From assembly GCF_009766105.1 (NCBI RefSeq), contig NZ_LMUH01000008.1, positions 126,453-190,452 of the forward strand: a stretch of 64,000 nt of DNA, in the 5' to 3' direction. Below the pieces are notes generated by a model. It saw only the letters and a program-made list of their open reading frames with translations. It did no database searches and was not told the DNA's origin. The stretch's first letter is position 1. Every line of letters begins with the position of its first letter. Below are positions 9,714 through 20,018 of this stretch, one piece after another. Position numbers and translations under genes: made by a program. Source of the DNA: Granulicella sp. S156 (GTDB lineage: Bacteria; Acidobacteriota; Terriglobia; Terriglobales; Acidobacteriaceae).

Positions 9714-12700
9714 CTGCTATCCCCTCTCACTCTAAGTCGCAACTGCACCCGAGTCCCAACTCCTCGCGCACTTGTTAATTCCATCCGTCCCCCCAGCCGC
9801 TGCACGCGCTCCCGCATCCCCACAATCCCGTAGTGCCCCTCCGCTGTCACATGCTCTCTATCCGTTGCAAACCCGCATCCTTTATCCTCGATGCCGATCA
9901 CCAGCTCGTCACCGCGCATCTTCAACTGCATCTCCACCCTTCCGCTCCGGCTATGCTGCACTGAGTTGTAGACCGCTTCCCGCACCGTCATCAAAATCTC
10001 GTGCGCCACCGATGCCCCTACGACCATCCGCTCCACATCATGCTCAAATGCCACGACTGTCCCTGCCTCTCCGGACTCAGACTCTCTTGTCGTCTGCGCG
10101 GCCACCCCTTTCAAGGCCGCAATCAAATCCACGTCCTTCTCTGGCTCATGCCGCATATTCCAGATCGCCTGCCGAGCTTCGTCGATCGTCGCCCGCGCCT
10201 GCACCCGCGCAACCTCCAGCAAGCCATCCTTCGTTGCAAGCTGATCACTGCCCGCCTTCAGTTCCTGAGTGCTTGCCATCGCCTCCAGCAGCGCCGAGAT
10301 CCCCGCGCATCCCTGGATCACCGTGTCATGCATCTCCCTCGCAAGACGGCTCCGCTCCTCCAGCACCGCCGTAAATCGTGTCCGCATCCCGCGCACACGC
10401 ACCTGGTACAGGCTCCACGCAATCGCCAACACGGTCACACAGCACAATGCATAGAACCACCACGTCTCGTAAAACACCTGAGCCTTCACCAACACCAGAT
10501 CGAACTCACTCACACTCTCCGGGTTCGCCGTGTTGAACGCCCGCACTCTAAACCTGTAACTCCCTGCACGCAGATTTGTATAGGTCGCTTCCCGGCTCGC
10601 CCCCGCGGCATTCCAATTCGCATCGAAGCCCTCCAGTTTGTAGCGAAACCGCACCCCCTCCTGCGGTCGCAACGAGATCACAGTAAACGCGAAGCTTAGC
10701 CGCACCACATTCGCCGCGACCTTCAGCGGCCCATGAGGCGCAACACTCTGTCCATCCTCGATTACCTCATCCACAGACGCTCTCGGAGCCGGTTCCGCAG
10801 CTGTCTCCACTCTCGCCAAATGGGCCGCCCCTCGGCTCGTTGGGAACCACACGCTATCATCCGGGGCAAGATACCCCGCTGGCTGCCGCCCTCCATACAT
10901 CTGCGCTCCATCCGCTCCAAACGGCATCCTATACGTCTGCACACTCAAGGGCTGCCCTGCGCTCGATGCCCGCTCCATCTCCGTCTCCGCCACCGACGCA
11001 ATCGTATTCGGCCCTGTTACCCAGAACCTTCCCGTGCGATCCTGCAGCACCTGATACACGCTATTCGACGGCAGTCCCTCCGAAACCGTGAACTGTTGCA
11101 AGCTGCCCTTAGCGATACCCTGTCCCGCGCGATATCGGAACAACCCGTGATCTCTTGTCCCGAACCACAGTGCACCGCTCCGGTCCTCCAGGATCGACCA
11201 AACCTGGTCCCGAGCCAACGCCACTGTCGCCACATCCTGCTCGAACCCCCCGCCCGTCCACCGGCTCAATCCATGATCGGTCCCAATCCACAAGCTCCCG
11301 CCGCTGTCCTGCAACAGGCTTCGCGTGCTGAAGAACGCCAGCCCATTCGCTTCGGTAAATTTCTTCGCCCCGTCCGCGCCGATCCGGCTCACGCCCTCAT
11401 CCGTCGCAATCCACATCACCCCATCACGACTCTCCAGAAACCCGCGTATGAAGTTGTTCGTCAACTCTGCCGGAGCCGTATAGTGCCGCACCTCATCTCC
11501 GTCTACCCGATACGCACCACTCCCATCCGTGCCAATCCACAGCGCTCCATCCCGTGCCCGATACACATTCCGCACCTTGATATTGGTCAGCCCACCATAG
11601 GTCACTCGTCGCGCCACATTCTTGCGAATCAAATACAGATTCTGCGCCGCCACCCAAACATCGCCGTGCTCATCTCCCGAGATCGTCCCAAAATCCGGAT
11701 CGCCGCTCTCGGGCAACGCAACCACACGCACGGGAGTTTTGTTCAATCGCACCAACCCCGCCTGGGTCCCAATCCATATCTGCCGCTGATCGTCTTCAAA
11801 CAGATACAACACCGTTTCGCTCGGCAGCAGTCCCTGACCACTTATTCGCCGCAGCGTATCGCTATGTCCGGATTCGGTATGTAACGTCCACACGCCATCG
11901 CCAATCGTGCCAATCCATAGCGTCCCATCGCTTGACTCGAGCAGCGTTCGCACCGTCGCTCTAATTCCCGACACCGTATGAAACTTTCCCTTCTCCAGAT
12001 ATTGCAATCCTCCCACCGTTCCCACCCACAGCCTGCCATCACGTGTCTCAAGCACACTCTTCACGCGATTCTGGCTATAGGCTCCTGGAAGCGCAAACTC
12101 TCGTTCCGTCCCATCGGGATCGAGCGCAATCAGTCTCGATCCCCCCACCCAGATCCTGCCCGTCTTGTCCTCCGTAATCGAGTGCACCGCCTGTGGCGCA
12201 ATCGCTCCCACATCCACTCGTCGCAACCTCTCACCTGTCGAGGCAGCGTCCATCACGAACAATCCATCATCGGTTCCCACCCACAACCTTCCGCGACTGT
12301 CTTCAAACACCTTGCGCACAAACCCGTCCGTCAGTCCTTCAGAGAAGGAGTAGGCCTTTACCAATCCGTTCCGCAGTCGCAGCAGGCCACCCCCCTCAGT
12401 GCCGGCCCATAGGCTTCCATCCCTGCCGAATGTAAGCGTAAAGATGCTGTTCGCGAGTAACGGCTGTGCCCGCGCCGGCACCTCCATATGTGACCCATCG
12501 AAGCGCGTCAGCCCACCTGTCGTCCCAATCCACAGGACACCACCACTCGACTCCACGATCGCCTGCACCGTGTCTTCCGGCAGTCCATCGCTGATCCGCC
12601 AAAGCGTCCGCGTGTATTCAAACTGCTGCTGCGCAGGTAGCGCCTGCGTTGACTCAGGCGCTACCTGTGGCCACGCCGGCAGAGCACACCATGCCCCCAG

Positions 12701-12748
12701 ACAAACCGCCACCAGCGCAAACCGACGTACCATCCACATACCCCACAC
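9710..12748 (-). CDS. Two-propeller sensor histidine kinase (HisKA_3)
   Basis: A 1,012-residue sensor. After a signal sequence (start at 12748, or at 12733 giving MVRRFALVAV) come 14 blade motifs of the form G-x-LW-[IVA]-G-T, i.e. two seven-bladed propellers of the Reg_prop type, then a Y_Y_Y-like beta-sandwich, a transmembrane helix at about 755-778, a HisKA_3 helix with phosphoacceptor His807 (REMHDTVIQG) and a HATPase domain (NSVQHS, EDKGCGF, GHYGIVGMRER). The periplasmic half matches that of Bacteroidota hybrid sensors that bind oligosaccharides, but here the response regulator is a separate, overlapping gene. It probably senses a glycan fragment released by the nearby hydrolases. Confidence 0.92.
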   Translation of the reverse strand: MWGMWMVRRFALVAVCLGAWCALPAWPQVAPESTQALPAQQQFEYTRTLWRISDGLPEDTVQAIVESSGGVLWIGTTGGLTRFDGSHMEVPARAQPLLANSIFTLTFGRDGSLWAGTEGGGLLRLRNGLVKAYSFSEGLTDGFVRKVFEDSRGRLWVGTDDGLFVMDAASTGERLRRVDVGAIAPQAVHSITEDKTGRIWVGGSRLIALDPDGTEREFALPGAYSQNRVKSVLETRDGRLWVGTVGGLQYLEKGKFHTVSGIRATVRTLLESSDGTLWIGTIGDGVWTLHTESGHSDTLRRISGQGLLPSETVLYLFEDDQRQIWIGTQAGLVRLNKTPVRVVALPESGDPDFGTISGDEHGDVWVAAQNLYLIRKNVARRVTYGGLTNIKVRNVYRARDGALWIGTDGSGAYRVDGDEVRHYTAPAELTNNFIRGFLESRDGVMWIATDEGVSRIGADGAKKFTEANGLAFFSTRSLLQDSGGSLWIGTDHGLSRWTGGGFEQDVATVALARDQVWSILEDRSGALWFGTRDHGLFRYRAGQGIAKGSLQQFTVSEGLPSNSVYQVLQDRTGRFWVTGPNTIASVAETEMERASSAGQPLSVQTYRMPFGADGAQMYGGRQPAGYLAPDDSVWFPTSRGAAHLARVETAAEPAPRASVDEVIEDGQSVAPHGPLKVAANVVRLSFAFTVISLRPQEGVRFRYKLEGFDANWNAAGASREATYTNLRAGSYRFRVRAFNTANPESVSEFDLVLVKAQVFYETWWFYALCCVTVLAIAWSLYQVRVRGMRTRFTAVLEERSRLAREMHDTVIQGCAGISALLEAMASTQELKAGSDQLATKDGLLEVARVQARATIDEARQAIWNMRHEPEKDVDLIAALKGVAAQTTRESESGEAGTVVAFEHDVERMVVGASVAHEILMTVREAVYNSVQHSRSGRVEMQLKMRGDELVIGIEDKGCGFATDREHVTAEGHYGIVGMRERVQRLGGRMELTSARGVGTRVQLRLRVRGDSR

Positions 12749-12751
12749 ATA

Positions 12752-13069
12752 CTAGAGCAAATCTTCCTCGCCATAGGACAGCTTTGAAAAAGCGGCCATA
12801 AATCGTCTTAGAAAGGTCGCAACATGGCGTCCCTCTCTGGTGCGCTCTACGAGTGCTCGTATGGATTTGCAGAAATTGCAGTAAGACACAAACACATCCA
12901 AAACGACTTGATGGCTTATCGGGTTTCTGGAATAGGCATTCGTGAGTAGGTGTGCCGCCGGATGTGCCTTCTCAGAGTGAGTTTGATTCGCTCGATGCAG
13001 GACGTCGAGATATGACGGCACACTACTCCATGCCTCGCTAAAACCATGATCCATATCGTCTTTGCTCAT
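12752..13069 (-). CDS. Small hypothetical protein before the sensor kinase
   Basis: About 105 residues from the ATG at 13069 (a TTG directly before it is an alternative). It stops 3 nt before the sensor start on the same strand, which suggests translational coupling. It has no signal peptide or membrane helix. Visible features are several His residues and a CxxC-like CNFC pair, followed by a basic helix (ERTREGRHVATFLRRF). I do not recognise a family. The Shine-Dalgarno sequence is weak (AAGAG), so it may be a chance open frame in the sensor leader. Confidence 0.4.
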   Translation of the reverse strand: MSKDDMDHGFSEAWSSVPSYLDVLHRANQTHSEKAHPAAHLLTNAYSRNPISHQVVLDVFVSYCNFCKSIRALVERTREGRHVATFLRRFMAAFSKLSYGEEDLL

Positions 13070-13265
13070 CAACTCTTGCGCCAGGCAACCAGTTTTCAGA
13101 CAGACTCTGAGGTAAAGTCCACATTTTTAATTCTTTTAGGGTTGTCCTACTTTAGGCGGATGCAAGAGTAACCATCGCGAAAATAGTATTCGTTTGCTTC
13201 TCCCAGTAACCCTCGTGAACTTCTGTGGCGTCGAGCGATCCCTGCAGAAGCAGAAGGAACATTCA

Positions 13266-16200
13266 ATGCAAAATCCAGATTGCGTGATCAAGAGCAGTGA
13301 CAAAGTGCCGGGGTTAAACTTGCCTAGCTTCAGACGAATGATCAGACCACGGATTGGTCTTGCGATATGCCTCCTCAGTCTTTTCTGTGCGCATCTCGTT
13401 CGAGCCCAGATCGTTCAACCACCGGAACCAGTTGATCCAAGCCCGATCAATGGCGAAACCTATTACCTCATCAATCGAGTCTCCGGCTTGCAGATGGATC
13501 TCAACAGCAATTCCGTGACGGCTGGCGACAAGATACTTCAGGAGACAAGAAGCTTCTCCAGCCTGAGCCAGAGGTGGGCATTCACCAAGATGCCCGATGG
13601 CAACTGGAAATTCAGCAACATCGAGAACAATCTCTGCCTGGACAGCTCTTCTGCCGGCGGCTCCGTTTTAACTGTCCAGAATCCTTGCACCATCAACACC
13701 CCGTCACAGGAATGGACTTTCACCTATGTGAACAATGGTTATAACGCGATCACCAACGTCGCCACCGGGAATGTGCTGGATAGCGTCGGCGAGTCCACAT
13801 CCGTTGGAGCGCAACTAAATCAAACTCCGCTCTCCGGTCCTCCCACAGTTAGTCAGCAATGGTTGTTCCGCGTTGCATACTGGCGCGGAAACGACATGTC
13901 TACCGCTGAAGTGGAAGAGTACGACCGCTCCACGCCGGCTGAGAATACCGCGAACCTTCCCTGGTGGCACGATGCCTATCTTCCCGGACAGGACATGCTG
14001 CAAATCTTCAAGAACGCTGGGTTGAACGCCATCCGCATTCGCCCAGCTTCGATCAGCACTACGTACCAGTACGGAAGCCTCACCTACTCGATGTCAACCG
14101 GCCCCTATACCAAATACACCCTCGCCCCCGGCACCTCGACAACCTTCCCGATTAACAAGACGAGCCAGGTTTTTGCGCTGACGAATCCGGGATATGGTGC
14201 CGTCGAGTCAGACTGGTCCGGTGTTGACCTGGCAGTGCGCGCGAAGAAGCTGGGAATGTCGGTCTTCCTCAATCTCTTCTACGATGGCAACGGTGGCAGC
14301 AATCCTGGCAATTGGGTCAATCAGCCCCTCGCCTCTCTGGAAGGCTCTCCGGAGAATCCGAACGGAGGCAACGGCCAATTCCTCGTCTACAACTACGTCA
14401 AGCAGTTGCTCGAGTTCTATCGCGCTGCTGGTGCTATGCCAGATCTGGTTGCCCTGGGAAATGAGGCCAATCTCGGCCTGTTCACCAATCTCGACGGCAG
14501 CAACTACACGCCAAACGGGCCTACCATGTCGGCCGCAGCCACTGCTTTCCAGTTGGCGGGATTGCAGGCCGTAGCCGATGCCGCAACCGACATCTCAAAC
14601 CCAATTCTTGGGTCGCCCGTGGCGGTGCCCCTCCGCTGCATCGATATTGACGGCACTCCGGCCCTGGACACGTTTTTCAAGGGACCGAAGAGTGCCAACC
14701 TTCCCATCGATGTCGCTTGCCAGAGCTTCTATCCCGGCTGGGACGGCCCTATGACGCAGGCACAGTACAACTACTCGCCTCACGGCGACACGAACAACAG
14801 CTTCAAGACCCCGCAGAACATTGAAGAGACAACGATGAACGCCGAAATAGCGGATCCAGGCGCTGGATATCCCGTATTCACCGCCGAGGACGGCGTGGCA
14901 TACACCAATGTCGGCGGTGACACTCCGCTGGACGATTACTATGGGAGCCAGTTGAATATCACGCCTAATCCTGCGAGCCGGGAATTTGAGCGTGAATACT
15001 ATATCGACCTCGAGACCGTGCAGCATAACGCTACCAACCACATGGGCATGGGCATGGACTGCTGGGCTTGCGAGTCAACGCCCATGAGCGGAGATGCCTA
15101 CTCTGGTACAGGCAACGGTAACCCGGGCCAGTACTGGCTTAGCGCTCAGCTAGGGCTCTTCGATAACTCGACCTCGGCGGTGGCCGGCAGTGGGCCTGGT
15201 GAAGCTCCTCTCGACAATGCCACGTTACCGGCAATGATGGGCCTGGGCGGCAAAACAGACCCCACGCTCAACTACATGTTGGTGAGTGCGGTCAACGGCA
15301 GCATTCTGGAAACAGCGCTGGCATCGACCGCTCCCAACGCACCGCTCGATGCGGCCACCTATACCGGGATCGTGAGCCAGAATCAGCAATGGCAGATTCT
15401 GGCCCAGGGCGCCAATGTCGAACAGTACGGAGGGCCTGCGTACAACGGCACGAGCGGATCGAACGGCACTATCCTGATGAACAACCTGGGCGATGGCTAT
15501 TTCCAGATCGTCAACGGAAACCAAACAGGAGGAATCAACGTCCTCGACAACGGTGGCGTCACCGCCACCGACAGCCCTGTGGTGCAGAATTCCGAAACAG
15601 CTGACGTGACCGCGCTCACCGGCGCAAATGCCAGCCAGGAGTGGGACATCATGTCAGTCGGAAACTGCGGCGACATACCGGCCAACTGCACAAACCCGCC
15701 CCTGACAGCGACCGGGGATTACTACATGATCGTTAACAAGAACAGCGGTCTCGTCCTTACCTTAGCCGGATCCGCGATCCAGCAGCAGACGCCGGCATCC
15801 CCCTCCAACGGCGATTGGATGGTGCCCGCGAACCAGGGACAACTATGGCAGATCGTTCCCGCCCATATCACCGCGTCAAGCACCCCGGCGATGTTGGCGT
15901 TTGCTTCCGCACCACCCACGTCCGTTCCTGCCGGAGGCAACCTCGGCACAATCAATGTCGATGTTCAGAATACGGCCGGGGTGCTCATTGGATCTCCGTC
16001 GGAAACCGTGACGCTGACTGTTACAGGTCCTTCAGGGTTCAGCCAGGCTGCTTCAACGGCTTCAAGCTCCGCGGGTGTAGCCAGCTTCAACCTGGGCGGT
16101 GTTCCTCTGAACGTACCCGGTGTCTATTCCCTCTCGGCCAGCAGTCCTGCTCTGGGTGGCGCAATGGCTTCCTTCTCGGTCGCCGCCCCGCCCATATCCA

Positions 16201-16964
16201 TCACCACGACCAGTCTGCCGAATGGCACAGTGGGAGCAACCTATTCGGTAACGCTCGCAGCTACCGGCGGCGTTCCGCCGTACACCTGGAGTATCCCCAG
16301 CGGCCTTCCGCCCGGGCTGACTCTCAACACCGGTACGGGCGTCATCTCGGGCACTCCGACGCAGGCTGGCACGGGCAACTTCACGGTACAGGTCTCCGAC
16401 GCTGAGAGCACACCCTCAACCGCATCGACGAGCCTCGCTATCACTATCGTTCCCGCTCCATCACCCACGGTCACGGCAAGCTCAACTACGATAACTATCT
16501 CTTCGCCGGGTGGCTCCGGTTCAACCACGCTGACTGTGGCGAATTTTGCCAACGGCTCTGTTACCTTCACCTGCTCCGGTCTGCCGGCGGGAGCCTCCTG
16601 TAACCCCAGCGCTCTGAGCAGTTCCAATACATCGACCCTTCAAATCACTACAACCGGTGCCAGTGCGGCTCTGGTATTACCGGCAAAGGGTGGCAAGGCG
16701 CAGACAATGTATGCTCTTGCGCTACCCGGCCTGTTGGCGATCGGTGGATTGTTCGCCGCTAGAAAGCGGCAATGGCAACGGTTATTTCTGCTCCTGTTGC
16801 TGCTCTCCGCTGGCATGATGATGACCGCATGCAATGGGAGCAACAACAGTGGCAATGGTGGAGGCGGCACCAGCGGGACTCCTACCGGTACCAGCACCGT
16901 CACCGTAACTGCCACTGATGGCGGCCAGACAGCAACTGTTCCGATCACTCTGGTTGTGCAGTAG
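13266..16964 (+). CDS. Multidomain GH53 endo-beta-1,4-galactanase
   Basis: A 1,232-residue secreted protein; start chosen at the ATG after AGAAGGAAC. A signal helix ([19 protein letters not shown]) ends near 47. Order: ricin-like beta-trefoil at about 55-205 ([17 protein letters not shown] repeats); GH53 barrel at about 210-670 with acid/base Glu400 in GNEANLGLF and nucleophile Glu541 in FTAEDG; a second trefoil region at about 680-880; an Ig-like fold at about 970-1065 ([12 protein letters not shown]); then a C-terminal module holding two hydrophobic helices (about 1148-1164 and 1172-1188) separated by RKRQWQR, a lipobox-like MMTAC at Cys1189 and a Gly-rich linker. GH53 enzymes cut beta-1,4-galactan of pectin and arabinogalactan, which matches the GH35 gene nearby. 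It is divergent from the sensor operon. Confidence 0.88.
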   Translation: MQNPDCVIKSSDKVPGLNLPSFRRMIRPRIGLAICLLSLFCAHLVRAQIVQPPEPVDPSPINGETYYLINRVSGLQMDLNSNSVTAGDKILQETRSFSSLSQRWAFTKMPDGNWKFSNIENNLCLDSSSAGGSVLTVQNPCTINTPSQEWTFTYVNNGYNAITNVATGNVLDSVGESTSVGAQLNQTPLSGPPTVSQQWLFRVAYWRGNDMSTAEVEEYDRSTPAENTANLPWWHDAYLPGQDMLQIFKNAGLNAIRIRPASISTTYQYGSLTYSMSTGPYTKYTLAPGTSTTFPINKTSQVFALTNPGYGAVESDWSGVDLAVRAKKLGMSVFLNLFYDGNGGSNPGNWVNQPLASLEGSPENPNGGNGQFLVYNYVKQLLEFYRAAGAMPDLVALGNEANLGLFTNLDGSNYTPNGPTMSAAATAFQLAGLQAVADAATDISNPILGSPVAVPLRCIDIDGTPALDTFFKGPKSANLPIDVACQSFYPGWDGPMTQAQYNYSPHGDTNNSFKTPQNIEETTMNAEIADPGAGYPVFTAEDGVAYTNVGGDTPLDDYYGSQLNITPNPASREFEREYYIDLETVQHNATNHMGMGMDCWACESTPMSGDAYSGTGNGNPGQYWLSAQLGLFDNSTSAVAGSGPGEAPLDNATLPAMMGLGGKTDPTLNYMLVSAVNGSILETALASTAPNAPLDAATYTGIVSQNQQWQILAQGANVEQYGGPAYNGTSGSNGTILMNNLGDGYFQIVNGNQTGGINVLDNGGVTATDSPVVQNSETADVTALTGANASQEWDIMSVGNCGDIPANCTNPPLTATGDYYMIVNKNSGLVLTLAGSAIQQQTPASPSNGDWMVPANQGQLWQIVPAHITASSTPAMLAFASAPPTSVPAGGNLGTINVDVQNTAGVLIGSPSETVTLTVTGPSGFSQAASTASSSAGVASFNLGGVPLNVPGVYSLSASSPALGGAMASFSVAAPPISITTTSLPNGTVGATYSVTLAATGGVPPYTWSIPSGLPPGLTLNTGTGVISGTPTQAGTGNFTVQVSDAESTPSTASTSLAITIVPAPSPTVTASSTTITISSPGGSGSTTLTVANFANGSVTFTCSGLPAGASCNPSALSSSNTSTLQITTTGASAALVLPAKGGKAQTMYALALPGLLAIGGLFAARKRQWQRLFLLLLLLSAGMMMTACNGSNNSGNGGGGTSGTPTGTSTVTVTATDGGQTATVPITLVVQ

Positions 16965-17123
16965 CGAGAGGCAAAAGCGAGTCGTTGGGGCAGCCCGAGA
17001 GGGCTGCCCAGTCAAAACGAAAGGCGGTGCCGGCATTCCACGTTTGGAGATGCATATTGGCTGGCAGAATGCGCCGAATCGCTTGAAGTTTGAACATGTC
17101 ACAGAAAAGCTTCGCGACAAACT

Positions 17124-17303
17124 TTAGTGCTTCGGCTCCGACTCAGCCAGCAACTCCACAAGGTAGTCCTTCCAAATAGCAGCCAATGTATGTGTGCCGT
17201 GGCCCCGCGTCGAGGAGAGCGGGGCCGCCGCATGGACGGCCCTGAATTGCGCGTGAGCGTCGAGCGATGCGAAAAACTCCTTGATCCGCTGGTCATGTTC
17301 CAT
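17124..17303 (-). CDS. Possible 59-residue protein after the RND operon
   Basis: An ATG frame preceded by GAGCGAGGG encodes 59 residues beginning MEHDQRIKEFFASLDAHAQF and ending DYLVELLAESEPKH. It lies 32 nt after the stop of the outer-membrane factor gene, on the same strand. The composition (charged, helical, His-rich) looks protein-like, but I recognise no family and it may be a remnant of a longer gene. The stretch 16965-17123 holds nothing else I can support. Confidence 0.3.
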   Translation of the reverse strand: MEHDQRIKEFFASLDAHAQFRAVHAAAPLSSTRGHGTHTLAAIWKDYLVELLAESEPKH

Positions 17304-17335
17304 CCCTCGCTCATTCCGAAAGTCTGTACCAGAAC

Positions 17336-18790
17336 CTACACTTTAGGCAGGGCACCCACATCCCAACCACCTCCTAGTGCTTTGACGAGCAGTACATTCG
17401 CTTCGAGTCTTCTTCTCATAATGTCGATATCGTTCCTCTCATTTGAGAGAGCGACAGTCTGTGAGGTCACCACCTGAAGATAGGTATCGACTCCTCCCTC
17501 GTACCGACTCTCGAATAAATGCAGCGCCTCTTCGGCAGACGCTGTCGCGGAGTGCTGCTGCTCGGATTCAGTATTCAGGACATGCAGGACGACGAGATTG
17601 TCTTCGACCTCTTGAAATGCTCCCAAAGTGGTCTGGCGATAGGTTGCGACAGAACCGTCGTATCCAGCGAGAGCTATCTCCGAAGTCGCATTACGTCTTC
17701 CGCCATCGAAGAGCGTCTCCGAAAAGTTGGGCCCCACGGCCCAAAATCGACTAGGCCAGTTGAACCAGTTCAGGAGCGACGTTCCCTCCAACCCTGCGAT
17801 GGCGGCCAGATTGACCGTAGGGTAATAGGCGGCCTTCGCGATTCCTATCTGCTCGTTGGCCGCAGCCATTCTGCGTTCGGCTGCGGCAATGTCAGGGCGA
17901 CGTTCCAGGAGTTGGGCTGGAAGGAACACGGGAAAAGCCGGCAGCGAAGGTGGTTGGAGATTGAGGGGGATCACCGGCAGATTGAATTCGGCAGGAGGCT
18001 TTCCGATGAGAATAGCCAACGCGTGCTCGTATTGCGCCCGCTGAACTTTAATGTCTGAAGCAAGCACACGCGCCTGATCGAGTTGAGTCTGAGCCTGGGC
18101 CACGTCTGACTTTGGAGCCGCTCCTCCTACAAAACGGTCTTTGGTCAGATCCAGCGCCTGGCTATACGCCTTCACCGTATCGGTAAGCAGCTTCTCCTGT
18201 GCATCGGCGCTTCTGACTTCGAAATAGTCGATCGCTAGTTCAGCGTGAAGGCTAAGCCGCACGGTGGCAAGGTCGGCGGCGCTGGCTTGTGCCTGCTCCC
18301 GCGAGGCTGCGACCGTGCGACGAACACGCCCCCAGAGGTCGATCTCATAGGAGAGGTCAACCGGAAGGGTAAACTCTCCCGATCCGTTGTTAACCTGCGA
18401 CGAAGGAAAATAAGGCTGGTTTGCCGAGCTACGAACCGAAGAAACACTTGGAGACGTCCCGATGGAAGGAGCTTCTGCCGCTCGGTTGAAGCGAATTGTG
18501 GCGCGGGCCTGACGAAAGTTTGCTTCAGCGATCTTTAACGAGTAATTGGAAGGCTCGACCTGCTCCTCCAACTCGTTTAACTTGGCATCACCATACCCCT
18601 CCCACCATTTGTTTCGGAAGCTCGCATCGTCAGGCTGCGCGACCTTCCAACCATCTCCTTCTTTCCATTCTGTCGTTTCTTTAAAGCCTGGAGGTACGGG
18701 TGCTACCGGCTTGACGTATTTCGGTCCAACCATGCATCCGGATAAAAGCAGAACAGCCACGCTTGCGGACAATAAGATTTGACGTTTCAC
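17336..18790 (-). CDS. RND efflux outer-membrane factor (NodT/OprM type)
   Basis: A 484-residue lipoprotein channel. The signal ends in a lipobox (LLLSGC, Cys19), followed by MVGPKYVKP, typical of the NodT family. Two copies of the outer-membrane efflux repeat follow, with RPDIAAAERRMAAANEQIGIA in the second half and the usual TYLQVVTSQTVAL coiled helix. It would form the TolC-like exit duct of a tripartite pump. Its start overlaps the stop of the membrane fusion protein by 4 nt, and the gene order is pump, adaptor, outer-membrane factor. Confidence 0.93.
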   Translation of the reverse strand: MKRQILLSASVAVLLLSGCMVGPKYVKPVAPVPPGFKETTEWKEGDGWKVAQPDDASFRNKWWEGYGDAKLNELEEQVEPSNYSLKIAEANFRQARATIRFNRAAEAPSIGTSPSVSSVRSSANQPYFPSSQVNNGSGEFTLPVDLSYEIDLWGRVRRTVAASREQAQASAADLATVRLSLHAELAIDYFEVRSADAQEKLLTDTVKAYSQALDLTKDRFVGGAAPKSDVAQAQTQLDQARVLASDIKVQRAQYEHALAILIGKPPAEFNLPVIPLNLQPPSLPAFPVFLPAQLLERRPDIAAAERRMAAANEQIGIAKAAYYPTVNLAAIAGLEGTSLLNWFNWPSRFWAVGPNFSETLFDGGRRNATSEIALAGYDGSVATYRQTTLGAFQEVEDNLVVLHVLNTESEQQHSATASAEEALHLFESRYEGGVDTYLQVVTSQTVALSNERNDIDIMRRRLEANVLLVKALGGGWDVGALPKV

Positions 18791-20004
18791 TGCCGTGCTC
18801 CCGTCTTGGCGTTGTTCTCAATCTGAACCGGGGTATTGTTCGCCAGGGAATCGGAGGGATTGATAACGATCGCATCTTTTGGGGACAGGCCCGACAGTAC
18901 TTCGACCGAGCTTCCATAGTCCTGTCCGATTGTGATCGGAACCAATTCGATGTGTCCGTTTCGCACGACTCCCGCTCGCAGACCCTCCGACCGAAAGAGA
19001 AGGGTGTTTGAGGGGATGGTGACCGCGCCAACACTCGATGGGACCTTGAGGTGTACGAAGGCATAGGCGCCCGGGAACAACTTGCCCGAGGGATTGTCCA
19101 CATCGACCTCCACATTCAGGGTGCGGGAGGTTGCATCAATGGCATCCGCATTCCGAACGAGCGTCCCTTTGAACTCGTCGTTTGGAAAGGCGTCCAATGT
19201 CAGGTTTACGCTATCGCCCGTTTTGATCGACCCTGCATAGACCTCTGGGACTGGTATATAGACGCGCAACTTCTGGATGGCTGCCAGGTGAAAGAGCTCC
19301 TTTGGCGCGCTATTGTCACCGGCTTGTATCAATGCCCCAATGTCGGTATTGCGCACCGTAATAATGCCGCTGAAAGGGGCCGTGATGCGTTCGAAGGATT
19401 GTAGTTGTTCAAGCCGGTCGACGTTGGCTTTGCTGGAGTCAACGAGTGCCTGTTTCGAACTGAGATCACTAACAGCCTGGTCGGTCTCCTGCTGCGAGAC
19501 AGCATTTGTTTTGAGCAGGTTCTGCCAACGCTTCGCGGTGATCTCCGATATCTGCAGATTTGCCTGCGCGTTTTTCAGTTCTGCTCGGGCCTGAGCAAGC
19601 TGATGATCGAGTTCCGGCGTCTCGATGACGGCAAGAAGCTGCCCTTGTTTTACGTGTGCCCCGATATCGACGTACCACTGCTTCACATATCCACTGGTCC
19701 TGGCATAGATAGGAGTGTCGTTGAAGGCCTGGGTATTGCCGGGCAATTGGATCTCTTCCGCATTCGAGCCCGTCTTTGGATAGATCACGTCTACAAACGG
19801 GATTGCAGAGGCCTTCGCAACCTGGTTGAGTTGGGCCTCCGCCTGCACACGAGTATGAATTCCCCCGAAGATGGCCAGTCCAATCACTATGACGGCGATG
19901 GCTCCGAGGATGAGGGGCCGCCCCTTTGGGGTGCGATCAGGTGCCTGAGCTTCTGAGGGGGTCGGGTTGTTAGATGGCAGATGATTCGACTGGTTCTGTG
20001 TCAT
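18787..20004 (-). CDS. RND efflux periplasmic adaptor (membrane fusion protein)
   Basis: 405 residues from the ATG at 20004, chosen because GCGGAG precedes it and because longer versions would overlap the pump gene. It has a single N-terminal membrane anchor (LILGAIAVIVIGLAIFGGI), a lipoyl-like hairpin (YARTSGYVKQWYVDIGAHVK), a long alpha-helical coiled coil, and beta-barrel and membrane-proximal domains. It links the inner-membrane pump to the outer-membrane factor. It lies 14 bp after the pump gene and overlaps the next gene by 4 nt, so the three proteins are co-expressed. Confidence 0.92.
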   Translation of the reverse strand: MTQNQSNHLPSNNPTPSEAQAPDRTPKGRPLILGAIAVIVIGLAIFGGIHTRVQAEAQLNQVAKASAIPFVDVIYPKTGSNAEEIQLPGNTQAFNDTPIYARTSGYVKQWYVDIGAHVKQGQLLAVIETPELDHQLAQARAELKNAQANLQISEITAKRWQNLLKTNAVSQQETDQAVSDLSSKQALVDSSKANVDRLEQLQSFERITAPFSGIITVRNTDIGALIQAGDNSAPKELFHLAAIQKLRVYIPVPEVYAGSIKTGDSVNLTLDAFPNDEFKGTLVRNADAIDATSRTLNVEVDVDNPSGKLFPGAYAFVHLKVPSSVGAVTIPSNTLLFRSEGLRAGVVRNGHIELVPITIGQDYGSSVEVLSGLSPKDAIVINPSDSLANNTPVQIENNAKTGARQ

Positions 20005-20018
20005 GGCATGGCTCCGCG

